A stretch of DNA of 64,000 bases, from positions 62,001-126,000 of the forward strand of contig NZ_KB902724.1 in the NCBI RefSeq assembly GCF_000379605.1, written 5' to 3'. Made by a program: the position numbers and the translations under genes. Under the pieces are notes generated by a model. It was not told where the DNA came from. It worked only from the letters and a program-made list of their open reading frames with translations, and searched no databases. Below are positions 1 through 8,129 of this stretch, piece after piece (position 1 is the stretch's first letter; each line of letters starts with the position of its first letter). This DNA comes from Rhizobium giardinii bv. giardinii H152 (GTDB lineage Bacteria; Pseudomonadota; Alphaproteobacteria; Rhizobiales; Rhizobiaceae).

Positions 1-1
1 C

Positions 2-895
2 TTCCCGGATGACGAAGTGCGGATCGACGCGGGCGTCAGGCAGGGCGATCGCATCAGTCCCTATTACGATCCGCTGATTGCAAAACTCACCGTGCACGGC
101 GCGACCCGAGCCGCCGCGCTCGCCCGGCTGACGGAGGGCTTGATACAGAGCCATATCGGCGGCGTTGCCAACAATCTCGAATTCCTTCGCCGCCTGAGCC
201 AGCAGCAGGACTTTGCAGCCGGCCATCCTGACACCGGCCTGATCGACCGAGAGGTCGAGACACTGGCGGTGACTGAGGCGCCCGATGCGGCAGCGGTGGC
301 GCTGGCGGCGGTCCTGTCACTTGGCATCCTGCGCAAACGGCCCGCCGGCGATCCCTGGCTGTCGCTTGGCCACTGGCAGATCTGGGGGCAGGCGACGCGC
401 ACGGTGACGCTTGATCGTGGCGGCGAGCGGCATGACTTGCGCGTGGCAGCGCGAGGGCTCGATCTGTTTGCAGTTCATATCGGCGGCCGCGTCCTGCCGG
501 TGCGCATTTTCGGCCGCTTCGACGGGGGCTGTCATGCCGAGGTCGACGGCCGGCAGCTCCGCTTGCTGCTGCTGGAGACCCCGCACGGTCTGACTTTGCT
601 GCTTGACGGCCAGGCCCATGATTTCCACCTGCCTGATCCGCTGGATGGCGAAGCCGAAAGTGCTGCCGGAACCGATCGTGTCGTTGCGCCCATGCCGGGA
701 CTGGTCAAGCTGGTGCGCGTCCAGGCGGGAGACGCTGTTTCCAAAGGTGACGCGTTGGTCGTCATGGAGGCGATGAAGATGGAACTGACGCTGTCGGCAA
801 GCCGCGACGGCGTCGTCGAGAGCCTGAATGTCGCCGAGGGCGACCAGACCGCCGAGGGCACGGTCCTGTTGTCGCTGAAGCCCGAGGCCGCGTGA
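2..895 (+). CDS. mccA: Methylcrotonoyl-CoA carboxylase, biotin-carrying alpha subunit (3' part)
   Basis: The gene enters from outside the window; only its C-terminal ~297 codons are present. The visible part holds the end of the biotin carboxylase domain, a linker, and a biotinyl carrier domain near the C-terminus. The biotin-attachment motif EAMKME has its lysine codon at 776-778. The enzyme carboxylates 3-methylcrotonyl-CoA in leucine breakdown. Propionyl- or acetyl-CoA carboxylase alpha chains look similar at this end. The two downstream genes, HMG-CoA lyase and a methylglutaconyl-CoA hydratase-like protein, overlap in series and make the leucine pathway the best reading. Confidence 0.9.
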   Translation, partial: FPDDEVRIDAGVRQGDRISPYYDPLIAKLTVHGATRAAALARLTEGLIQSHIGGVANNLEFLRRLSQQQDFAAGHPDTGLIDREVETLAVTEAPDAAAVALAAVLSLGILRKRPAGDPWLSLGHWQIWGQATRTVTLDRGGERHDLRVAARGLDLFAVHIGGRVLPVRIFGRFDGGCHAEVDGRQLRLLLLETPHGLTLLLDGQAHDFHLPDPLDGEAESAAGTDRVVAPMPGLVKLVRVQAGDAVSKGDALVVMEAMKMELTLSASRDGVVESLNVAEGDQTAEGTVLLSLKPEAA

Positions 896-1776
896 TGTCA
901 CGAACGGATACAGGCGGCGCGTCGAACCGCGTTTCGATCGTCGAGATGGCGCCGCGCGACGGGCTTCAGAACGAGAAGGTGCCGATCGATACGGCAGACA
1001 AGATCAGGCTCGTCGACCTGTTGTCGGCCTGCGGGTTCGAGCGGATCGAGGTGACGAGTTTCGTCAGCCCGAAATGGGTGCCGCAACTGGCCGATGCAGC
1101 CGATGTCATGGCCGGGATCGCACGCCGGCCGGGGGTGCGCTATACGGTTCTGACACCCAACATGAAGGGGTTTGAGGCGGCGCTGGCAGCAGGCGCAGAC
1201 GAGGTAGCGATCTTTGCCTCGGCGTCAGAGGGGTTTTCGCGGCACAACATCAATTGCTCCATAGCGGAGAGCATCGAGCGGTTTGTGCCGGTCGCGCAGG
1301 CGGCACGGAAGCACGGCATTGCGATGCGCGGCTATGTCAGTTGCGTGGTAGAATGCCCATATGACGGCGCCATCGCCCCGGCGAGCACTGCCGATGTCGC
1401 GGCACAGCTCATGGAGCTCGGCTGTTACGAGATCAGTCTCGGCGATACGATCGGCCGGGGAACGCCGGATGCGGTCGACCGCATGTTGACGGCGGTGATG
1501 ACGACGATCCCGCCGGCAAGGCTCGCCGGACATTTTCACGATACGTCGGGACGGGCGCTCGACAATATCGGCGTCGCGCTGGATCGCGGCATCCGCGTGT
1601 TCGACGCTTCGGTGGGTGGCTTGGGCGGCTGCCCATACGCACCGGGCGCCAAGGGCAATGTCGATACGCTACTGGTCGACCGCTATTTGAAAGGCCGCGG
1701 GTTCGAGACGGGTCTCAGCGAAGGCGCGCTCGCTACGGCTGCGGAATTCGCGCGCGCATTGAGGAGTTTCACATGA
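895..1776 (+). CDS. mvaB: Hydroxymethylglutaryl-CoA lyase
   Basis: This 293-residue TIM-barrel enzyme of the HMGL-like family cleaves HMG-CoA to acetoacetate and acetyl-CoA, the last step of leucine catabolism. The N-terminal substrate motif (APRDGLQNE), the metal-binding HFHDT segment and the C-terminal GGCPYAPGAKGN active-site loop with its cysteine are all visible. The ATG at 895 overlaps the TGA of the carboxylase gene (TGATG). A GTG one codon upstream is possible but unnecessary. Its 3' end overlaps the next start (ATGA), so it is translationally coupled in one operon. Confidence 0.93.
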   Translation: MSRTDTGGASNRVSIVEMAPRDGLQNEKVPIDTADKIRLVDLLSACGFERIEVTSFVSPKWVPQLADAADVMAGIARRPGVRYTVLTPNMKGFEAALAAGADEVAIFASASEGFSRHNINCSIAESIERFVPVAQAARKHGIAMRGYVSCVVECPYDGAIAPASTADVAAQLMELGCYEISLGDTIGRGTPDAVDRMLTAVMTTIPPARLAGHFHDTSGRALDNIGVALDRGIRVFDASVGGLGGCPYAPGAKGNVDTLLVDRYLKGRGFETGLSEGALATAAEFARALRSFT

Positions 1777-2564
1777 CGTTCAAGACGATTCACCTGTTTG
1801 TCGATGACCGGGGCGTGGCGCGCCTGACGCTTGGCCGCCCGGAGAAACACAATGCGCTCTCGGCCGCGATGATCGACGAGTTGACGGATGTGGCAGGGCA
1901 ATTGGGGATCGACCGGTTCGTGCGTGTCGTCGAGGTGACCGGCGAGGGCACAAGCTTCTGCGCCGGTGGCGATCTCGGCTGGATGAAGGCGCAGGTCGAG
2001 GCCGACCGGGCGACGCGGATGGCGGAGGCGCGGCGGCTGGCGCAGATGTTCAAGGCACTGAACGACCTGGAAAAGCCTGTCATCGCCCGCGTCCACGGCA
2101 ATGTCTTTGGCGGCGGCATCGGTCTGCTTGCCGTTGCCGACGTTTCCATTGCCGCGGACACGGCGAAATTCGGGCTGACCGAGACGCGGCTCGGGCTGAT
2201 CCCGGCGACCATCAGCCCCTATGTGGTGGCCCGCATTGGCGAAGGCCACGCGCGGCCGCTGTTCATGTCCGGCAAGATCATCGGCGCGCATGAGGCGCAC
2301 GCGGCCGGATTGGTGACGCGCGTGGTGCCAATGGCCGTGCTCGACAAGGCGATGGAGGCGGAGATCCAGCCTTATCTGCAGGTGGCTCCCGGCGCCGTTG
2401 GACGCGCTAAGGCGCTGGCGCGATCGCTGGGGATGCGGATCACCGACGCGGTCATCGAAGCGACGATTGAACGTCTGGCCGACAGCTGGGAGACGGCGGA
2501 GGCGCAGGAAGGCATTTCGGCCTTTCTGGAGAAGCGGGAGCCGAGCTGGCGCAAGCCGGGCTAG
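1773..2564 (+). CDS. Enoyl-CoA hydratase/isomerase, probable methylglutaconyl-CoA hydratase
   Basis: This 263-residue crotonase-fold protein carries the oxyanion-hole segments FCAGGDLGWMK and GNVFGGGIGL and the helix FGLTETRLGLIP typical of the family. Methylglutaconyl-CoA hydratase converts 3-methylglutaconyl-CoA to HMG-CoA, which joins the reactions of the two preceding genes. The start overlaps the HMG-CoA lyase stop by four bases. The specific substrate is inferred from the operon; the fold itself is clear. Confidence 0.88.
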   Translation: MTFKTIHLFVDDRGVARLTLGRPEKHNALSAAMIDELTDVAGQLGIDRFVRVVEVTGEGTSFCAGGDLGWMKAQVEADRATRMAEARRLAQMFKALNDLEKPVIARVHGNVFGGGIGLLAVADVSIAADTAKFGLTETRLGLIPATISPYVVARIGEGHARPLFMSGKIIGAHEAHAAGLVTRVVPMAVLDKAMEAEIQPYLQVAPGAVGRAKALARSLGMRITDAVIEATIERLADSWETAEAQEGISAFLEKREPSWRKPG

Positions 2565-2602
2565 ATATACTGCGCTTGAAATGTGCACAGTTTGAGCATA
2601 TT

Positions 2603-2621
2603 TTGATATTGTGTTTATCAA
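2603..2621 (+). promoter_or_regulatory. Inverted repeat upstream of the toxin-antitoxin genes, candidate operator
   Basis: TTGATA (2603-2608) and TATCAA (2616-2621) form a perfect inverted repeat with a 7-base spacer, 19 bases before the antitoxin ATG. ATGTGC also occurs three times as a direct repeat around it (2581, 2623, 2634). Antitoxins with DNA-binding domains usually autorepress at such palindromes. The function is inferred from position. Confidence 0.45.
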
Positions 2622-2640
2622 GATGTGCTAGGAATGTGCC

Positions 2641-3012
2641 ATGACGGCTTTGAGCTTGGATACGACAGCAACCCGGTTCGGGGACGGGCAATCGCCGTTC
2701 CTGTCGGCGGATAGGGTTGCGAAACAGCTCGGCGTCACGCTGTCCGAGCTCGCCCGGCTAATCGGCGTTGCCCGCAACACGCTGACGGCAAAATCCGGCG
2801 CGCGAAAGGTGGACCACGCCTTGAGCCATGTCGTGCGCATCCTTGCCATGGCAAGCGAAATGGCCGGCGACGAGAACCGCGCGACCATCTGGTTCAAGCA
2901 TCAGCCGATCCCTGGTTGGGCGGGCAAGACGGCCTTTGATCTGGTGAGCGAGGGCAAGTCGGACAAGGTGCTGGCCTATCTCGAGGCGGTGCGTTCCGGC
3001 GTCTATGCCTGA
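2641..3012 (+). CDS. Xre/MbcA/ParS-type antitoxin (DUF2384)
   Basis: This 123-residue protein has an N-terminal helix-turn-helix-like part (residues ~20-55, 'AKQLGVTLSELARLIGVARN') and a C-terminal toxin-binding half typical of the Xre/MbcA/ParS family: alanine-rich helices, a 'W...PIPGW.GKTAFDLV' segment and 'YLEAVRSGVYA' at the end. It should neutralise the RES toxin encoded immediately downstream and repress the pair's promoter. The length is typical for the family. Its last codons overlap the toxin start by eight bases. Confidence 0.9.
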   Translation: MTALSLDTTATRFGDGQSPFLSADRVAKQLGVTLSELARLIGVARNTLTAKSGARKVDHALSHVVRILAMASEMAGDENRATIWFKHQPIPGWAGKTAFDLVSEGKSDKVLAYLEAVRSGVYA

Positions 3013-3502
3013 TAAAGACGCGGGTAAGCTGACCCTCTGGCGCGCCTTCGTGCCATTGTCGGGCGAAGGCGCGGCCCGGTTTGGCGGACGCTGGAACCCC
3101 ATCGGCGCGCCGACGATCTATGCGGCTTGCGAACTCTCGACGGCGTGGGCGGAATACAATCAGGGCTTTGTCCAGCATCCGGCACTGATCGCGCAGCTGG
3201 AACTCAAAGACGCCACGCTGGCCGACCTGACCGATGAAGCGGCGCTCGCAAAGCTCGACACGCCAGCCGATATTCATCGGTGCGAATGGCGGATGGATCT
3301 CGACAAGGGCGAGGTGCCCGAGACCCATCGGCTGCGCGAACGGCTGATCAAGCAGGATTTCGACGGGGTGGTCTACCCTTCCTTCATGTCACCGGGCGGA
3401 ACCTGCGTGGCGCTTTGGCGGTGGAACACAAATGGCGCGCCGCGCCTTGATGTGGTCGATCCCGACAGCAGGCTGCCGAAGACACCGGCCTCGTGGATGT
3501 AG
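3005..3502 (+). CDS. RES-domain toxin
   Basis: This 165-residue RES-domain protein has the family's conserved arginine in 'GGRWNPIG', the tyrosine and glutamate in 'IYAACELSTAWAEY', and the serine in 'YPSFMSPGG' near the C-terminus, so the catalytic triad looks intact. Characterised RES toxins consume NAD+ and arrest growth. The ATG at 3005 lies inside the end of the antitoxin gene, an arrangement that couples translation of the pair. No truncation is visible. Confidence 0.9.
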   Translation: MPDKDAGKLTLWRAFVPLSGEGAARFGGRWNPIGAPTIYAACELSTAWAEYNQGFVQHPALIAQLELKDATLADLTDEAALAKLDTPADIHRCEWRMDLDKGEVPETHRLRERLIKQDFDGVVYPSFMSPGGTCVALWRWNTNGAPRLDVVDPDSRLPKTPASWM

Positions 3503-3666
3503 GCACCCTCCCTTCGCATGCCGGAGAGGTGGACCTGCGAGAACTTTGCCTGAAGGCACCGAACCGGAACGAATTTTTCCAAAATAGTCTATAAAATAGA
3601 TAAGCATAATTGTTTAACCGGCGACGCTTCGATGTAGGTTCCCTCGACGCCGGGGAACAGCACCAC

Positions 3667-4587
3667 ATGACCAGCAAGCCGTCTTACATCATCAAGGTCG
3701 CGGGCCGCCGCCTGGAATGGCCGACCGTCGTTCTCACGGCCGTGATCTATGGGGGTTTTCTGGCGGTGACCTGGTGGTGGGACGCGCTGCCATTGCCTGT
3801 CGTTGCGCTTGCCGGCGGCTGGCTGGTCGCCTGGCATGGATCGCTGCAGCATGAGGTCATCCATGGCCATCCGACGGGCAACCAGCGGATCAACAACGCC
3901 ATCGGTTCGGTCCCGCTCTCGCTCTGGCTGCCCTATGAGATCTACCGCGAGAGCCATCTGGAACATCACCGCGACGAGCATCTGACGGACCCGATCGAGG
4001 ATCCCGAATCCTCCTATTTCACCAGGGCGGCCTGGCAGCGGCTTGGTCCGGTGGGCAGGGTGCTTGCGCGCTGGAACACGACGCTGTTTGGGCGGCTGAC
4101 CATCGGCCCGGCCGTGATGCTGTTGAGCTTTCTGGTGCAGGAAGCCCGGCTGTTGGGGGCGGGAGAGCCTGGCCGGGCGCGCATCTGGACGGTCCACCTG
4201 ATTGGCGCCGCCTTCGTTGTCCTTTGGGTCACCGCCGTCTGTAACATGCCGCTCTGGCTCTATTTCTTCGGTTTCGTCTATCTCGCGGCGGCGCTGACGC
4301 GGCTGCGGAGCTACGCCGAACACCGATATGCCGAGCGGCACGAGGAGCGGACGGCGATCGTCGAAAACAGCCATCTGTTCGGTCTGCTGTTCCTCTACAA
4401 CAACCTGCATGTGCTGCATCACCTGAAGCCCGGAATTTCCTGGTACCGCCTGCCGGGAGTCTATCGCCTGAACCGCGACGACCTTATCGCCACCAATGGC
4501 GGGCTGGTCTATAACAGCTATTGGGACATCGCCCGCCGGTTCTTCGTGAAGCCGCATGACAGCATCACGCATCCCAACCATTCGTGA
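3667..4587 (+). CDS. Membrane fatty acid desaturase
   Basis: This 306-residue integral membrane di-iron enzyme has three histidine clusters of the desaturase/hydroxylase superfamily: HEVIHGH (~residues 62-68), HLEHHRDEH (~98-106) and LHVLHH near residue 260. It has about four hydrophobic segments between them. The ATG at 3667 is chosen because an upstream TTG would add a non-hydrophobic leader with no ribosome site, while GGGGAA precedes 3667. It stands alone, with no electron donor gene beside it. The substrate (acyl lipid or other) cannot be told. Confidence 0.8.
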   Translation: MTSKPSYIIKVAGRRLEWPTVVLTAVIYGGFLAVTWWWDALPLPVVALAGGWLVAWHGSLQHEVIHGHPTGNQRINNAIGSVPLSLWLPYEIYRESHLEHHRDEHLTDPIEDPESSYFTRAAWQRLGPVGRVLARWNTTLFGRLTIGPAVMLLSFLVQEARLLGAGEPGRARIWTVHLIGAAFVVLWVTAVCNMPLWLYFFGFVYLAAALTRLRSYAEHRYAERHEERTAIVENSHLFGLLFLYNNLHVLHHLKPGISWYRLPGVYRLNRDDLIATNGGLVYNSYWDIARRFFVKPHDSITHPNHS

Positions 4588-4665
4588 TCGCACCGAATCG
4601 CGGCTGACTGCGAACTGCGCCAGCCCAACTGTGGTAAGTTCACCCGTCACTGCGAGAGTTCCCGA

Positions 4666-5475
4666 ATGCGTCTTGCCAGCCTTGCCATGTATACCAGCCC
4701 GCCACCGCTCGCCGAAGCTACGGTGGCTTTGTGGAATTTCCTGAGCGGCGCCTTGAGGCGGGCGGGTCTGGATGATGTTCCCGACACGCTCAACGCGTCT
4801 GTGGGGTACAAGGAGGCCTGGACGGATCCCGAGCTGCTGCTCGCCCAGACCTGCGGCTTTCCTTATGTCAAACAGCTGCGCGGTAAGGTGCGGCTCGTCG
4901 CGACGCCTGTCCATGCCCATCCGGGTTGCAACGGACCGTTCAAATGCAGCTTTATCGTCGTTCGAGAGAATTCCGGCGCCCGGTCGCTGGAAGACCTGCG
5001 CGGCGCAAGGGCCGCGATCAACGAGCCCATCAGCAATTCCGGCGTCAACCTGTTTCGTGCGGCAGTCGCGCCGCTGGCGCGGAATGGGCGGTTCTTTTCC
5101 TCGGTGGTCGAGACGGGCGGGCATCGCAACAGCATCGCGGCGATCATCGCCGGCAAGGCGGATGTGGCGGCAATCGACTGCGTCACCTACGGCAATGTGC
5201 TGCGCTTTGACCCGCAGAGCCTGGCGGGAGTTCGTATCCTCGCCGAAACGGCCAAGGGGCCGGGACTGCCGCTTGTCACCCGCGCCGGCGCCTCCGACGA
5301 AGAGGTGTCATTGCTCAGGCAGGTGTTGCAGCAGGCGATCATCGAACCATCGCTCGCGCCGGTGCGGGACGCGTTGGCGCTGAAGGATTTTGTCCTTCTG
5401 TCCGACGCGGACTATGAAGCGTTGGCGGAGCTGGAACGAGAGGCGCAGCGATTAGGGTATCCGCTGGTCGCCTGA
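4666..5475 (+). CDS. PhnD-like periplasmic-binding-fold protein without signal peptide
   Basis: This 269-residue protein resembles phosphate/phosphonate-binding proteins (PhnD family): an N-terminal 'SLAMYTSPP' strand, 'ARSLEDLRGARAAINEP.SNSG' and 'VDCVTYGNVLRF'-type elements in the usual order. It begins directly at the ligand-binding fold with no signal peptide, and no permease or ATPase gene is adjacent. It could be a cytosolic sensor-like member, or the true start could be missed, but no upstream in-frame hydrophobic stretch is visible. The ligand is unknown. Confidence 0.7.
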   Translation: MRLASLAMYTSPPPLAEATVALWNFLSGALRRAGLDDVPDTLNASVGYKEAWTDPELLLAQTCGFPYVKQLRGKVRLVATPVHAHPGCNGPFKCSFIVVRENSGARSLEDLRGARAAINEPISNSGVNLFRAAVAPLARNGRFFSSVVETGGHRNSIAAIIAGKADVAAIDCVTYGNVLRFDPQSLAGVRILAETAKGPGLPLVTRAGASDEEVSLLRQVLQQAIIEPSLAPVRDALALKDFVLLSDADYEALAELEREAQRLGYPLVA

Positions 5476-5497
5476 CGCTGCGGTATCGTTTTTTGGC

Positions 5498-5830
5498 GTG
5501 TCGCAGGCGACCGGCGGGTTCGGCAAGCGCTTGGGCCTCGTGCGTGGCATGCGTGTCGCGGTCACCGCATTTGCCCTCACCATGGCAACGCTGGCTATCG
5601 TCATGAGCCTTGGCTTCAACCCGCTACCGCTTCCGGCTGCATTCTTCTTCGTCGGCTACGGCTGCCTTGGTCATCCCGACGACGGCGGTTCTGGCGCGCG
5701 AGGACTATGGCGAAGATCGCCGGCACGGCCTCGTAGATGATGGTTGCGTCGATCTTCTTCGATGGCACCGCCGTTCCGATGGCGATGGGGATAGCGCTGT
5801 GTGCCGTCGCCGCTCTGTTGCCTTTTGGCG
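5498..5830 (+). pseudogene. Remnant of a Bcr/CflA-type MFS drug efflux transporter
   Basis: Three reading frames in succession spell out the C-terminal third of a Bcr/CflA transporter. One frame gives hydrophobic 'FNPLPLPAAFFFVGYG' (from 5498). The next frame gives 'ALVIPTTAVLAREDYGE'. A third frame gives 'KIAGTAS', a stop, then 'MVASIFFDGTAVPMAMGIALCAVAALL'. A stretch normally present between GTAS and the last helix is missing. At least two frameshifts, one stop and a deletion make it non-functional. No N-terminal part is visible upstream. Confidence 0.7.
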
Positions 5831-5932
5831 GGCGTGTTGCGGCGCGGCCATGCGCTGAAGCTGGAAAATTCCGACCCGAGCGTTATCTTGCTTCCGGAAT
5901 GAAGGACGTGGACCGGCAACCGAGGACGACGC

Positions 5933-6727
5933 ATGACAGGCGAACTGAGCATATGGCAGGGGATCCGGATCCCCGATCTCGAGGGAAAAGCAGTCCTGAT
6001 TACCGGTGCATCGACCGGCATCGGCGCGGCGCTGGCGAGGGCGTTTTCTGCCCAGCACGCAAAAGTCGCGATCCATTACAATGAGAGCCGCCAGGCGGCA
6101 ACCAAACTGCTGGCGGACATCGAGGCGGCGGGCGGCAAGGCGGTGGTGGTCCAGGGCGACCTCTCCGCAGATGGGGCGGCGGAACGGGTGGTCGAGGAGG
6201 CAGCCAGTCATTTCGGACGGCTCGACGGGCTGATCAACAATGCCGGGGGCATGCTCGGTCGCGTCCCGACCGCCGACATGAGTGATGCGCACTACCAGCG
6301 CGTGATGGATCTGAACGCCCGTTCGGTGCTTGCCGCGACGCGGGCCGCACATCCATGGCTGCGCAAACAGGGCGGCTTCATCGTCAATACAACGTCGATC
6401 GCCGCCCGCAACGGCGGCGGCAACGGCGCGATCCTCTACGCGGCGGCCAAAGGCTTCGTCTCGACCATCACCCGCGGCCACGCCAAGGAATTCGCCGGCG
6501 ACGGCATCCGCGTCAACGGCGTGGCGCCCGGCATCATCGACACGCCGTTCCATGAACGCTACACCAGCCCCGAGATGCTCGACGCGCAACGGCGTACCGT
6601 GCCGATGGGCCGGGTCGGCTCACCGGATGATTGCGTCGGCGCCTATCTGTTCCTGGCGTCGCCCGCTTTGTCCGGCTACATCACCGGCCAGATCATCGAG
6701 GTCAATGGCGGTCAGTTGATGCCTTAG
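5933..6727 (+). CDS. Short-chain dehydrogenase/reductase
   Basis: This 264-residue classical SDR has the cofactor-binding TGASTGIG (~residues 25-32), the structural NNAG (~101-104), a catalytic serine in 'NTTSIAA' and the YAAAK active-site pair (~168-172). It closes with the usual 'GYITGQIIEVNGGQLMP'. It presumably oxidises or reduces an alcohol/ketone with NAD(P). It follows the efflux pseudogene and precedes the cobalamin riboswitch, so it seems to stand alone. The substrate is unknown. Confidence 0.85.
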   Translation: MTGELSIWQGIRIPDLEGKAVLITGASTGIGAALARAFSAQHAKVAIHYNESRQAATKLLADIEAAGGKAVVVQGDLSADGAAERVVEEAASHFGRLDGLINNAGGMLGRVPTADMSDAHYQRVMDLNARSVLAATRAAHPWLRKQGGFIVNTTSIAARNGGGNGAILYAAAKGFVSTITRGHAKEFAGDGIRVNGVAPGIIDTPFHERYTSPEMLDAQRRTVPMGRVGSPDDCVGAYLFLASPALSGYITGQIIEVNGGQLMP

Positions 6728-6802
6728 CAAACCGATCAAACGCGGTTGAACAGCGACGCCGGCCATCTTGACGCTGTTGCCACGTTCGGACTAAACCATT
6801 GC

Positions 6803-7019
6803 CGACGGTTCCCCGATGGATGACTTCGAGGGGATTAATAGGGAACACGGTGCGGAAGACCCAACAGGGACCAAGACCGTGGCTGCCCCCGCAACTGTAA
6901 GCGGATTGCCAATCGTCCTCGTGGCGCCTTTGCAGGCGCCATGCCACTGCGAGACCCTTCGGGTTTTGCGGGAAGGCAGACGCAAAGCACATGTTCGCAA
7001 GCCAGGAGACCTGCCGTCG
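6803..7019 (+). ncRNA. Cobalamin riboswitch
   Basis: The leader shows the conserved core in order: TTAATAGGGAAC..GGTG (~6836-6852), CCCCGCAACTGTAAGC (~6887-6903), the GCCACTG element (~6942), GGGAAGGCAGACGC (~6970) and the B12 box AGCCAGGAGACCTGCC (~7000-7015). Bases 6803-6808 (CGACGG) pair exactly with 7014-7019 (CCGTCG), closing the P1 stem. It lies 48 bases before the binding-protein ATG and should reduce expression of the transporter when adenosylcobalamin is plentiful. Confidence 0.95.
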
Positions 7020-7067
7020 AAAGCAAGATCCACTCACCCGGGCGGGGTTGCCCGGAAAGGAACCGTC

Positions 7068-8129
7068 ATGATCGATTTCGACCGCCTCGCCGGGCGCCTC
7101 GTCGCCTTTTCCCGTATCTTCGCGCCGATATCTGCAGCAGCCATCGCATTGGGATGCCTTTCCACACCGGCCGCGGCCGCATCGACGCACTATCCCCTGG
7201 AACTCGCCAATTGCGGCCACACCGTCCGCTTCGACAAGCCGCCGCAGAAGATCGTCTCGATTGGCCAGGGCATGACCGAAATCCTGTTCTCGCTTGGCCT
7301 GGTCGACAAGGTTGCCGGGACTGCCGTCTGGGTCGGTCCGGTGCTGAAAGAGTTTGAGGCCGAAAACCGGAGGATCAAGCGTCTTGCCGACAACGACCCG
7401 AGCTTCGAATCCGTCGTCGGCGAGGCGCCGGATCTCGTCACCGCCGAATTCGAATGGCATGTCGGATCGCAAGGGTCGGTCGGAAAACGCGAGCAGTTTG
7501 AAACCCTTGGCATCAACACCTATGTCTCGCCTGCCGATTGCGTCGCAAAGGTCAATACCGATGGCGGCGATGGCGTGCGCAAGCAACTCTTCACGATGGA
7601 CCTGATCTGTCAGGAAATCCGCGAACTCTCGCAAATCTTCGACATAAAGGATCGCGGCGATGCGCTGATCGCGGACCTGAAGAAGCGGGAATCCGCCGCC
7701 GTCGCTTCGATCGGCGGCGCGAAACTCGGCGATATCCCGGTCGTGTTCTGGTTTTCCAGCAAGGAAGTGGCGGGGGATGCCTTCATTGCCGGCAAGAACG
7801 GCGCCCCGGCCTATATCCTGAAGACGCTCGGCGCCCGGAATGTCGTGACGACCGAGGAGGAATGGCCGCTGGTCGGCTGGGAAACGATCGCTTCGGCCAA
7901 TCCCTCCGTCATCGTCATTGCCACCATGGACCGTCGCCGCTATGCAGCCGACGATCCGGCGGTGAAGATCGATTTCCTCGAGAAGGATCCGGTCACCAGC
8001 CAGTTGGACGCGGTCAGGAACAAGCGCTTCATCCAGATGGATGCGCAGTCGATGAACCCGACGATCCGCACGATCGACGGCATCGAGACGCTGGCGCAAG
8101 GCATCAAGGCGTTCGGATTGTCGCAGTGA
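7068..8129 (+). CDS. btuF: Periplasmic cobalamin-binding protein (BtuF-like)
   Basis: This 353-residue helical-backbone metal/vitamin binding protein (FecB/BtuF family) has an N-terminal signal peptide ending near 'PAAAAS'. It then shows 'PPQKIVSIGQGMTEILFSLG', typical of the first lobe, and a late 'VRNKRFIQMDAQSMNPTIRTIDGIE' segment. The frame is open back into the riboswitch, but 7068 is the start: AAAGGA precedes it and the signal peptide begins there. The riboswitch points to B12 or a corrinoid precursor as the ligand rather than iron-siderophore. It overlaps the permease gene (GTGA). Confidence 0.85.
   Translation: MIDFDRLAGRLVAFSRIFAPISAAAIALGCLSTPAAAASTHYPLELANCGHTVRFDKPPQKIVSIGQGMTEILFSLGLVDKVAGTAVWVGPVLKEFEAENRRIKRLADNDPSFESVVGEAPDLVTAEFEWHVGSQGSVGKREQFETLGINTYVSPADCVAKVNTDGGDGVRKQLFTMDLICQEIRELSQIFDIKDRGDALIADLKKRESAAVASIGGAKLGDIPVVFWFSSKEVAGDAFIAGKNGAPAYILKTLGARNVVTTEEEWPLVGWETIASANPSVIVIATMDRRRYAADDPAVKIDFLEKDPVTSQLDAVRNKRFIQMDAQSMNPTIRTIDGIETLAQGIKAFGLSQ

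Noticed and set aside
6816..7067. N-terminal extension of the BtuF-like protein
   Set aside because: It lies wholly inside the cobalamin riboswitch and precedes the signal peptide start and ribosome site at 7068.
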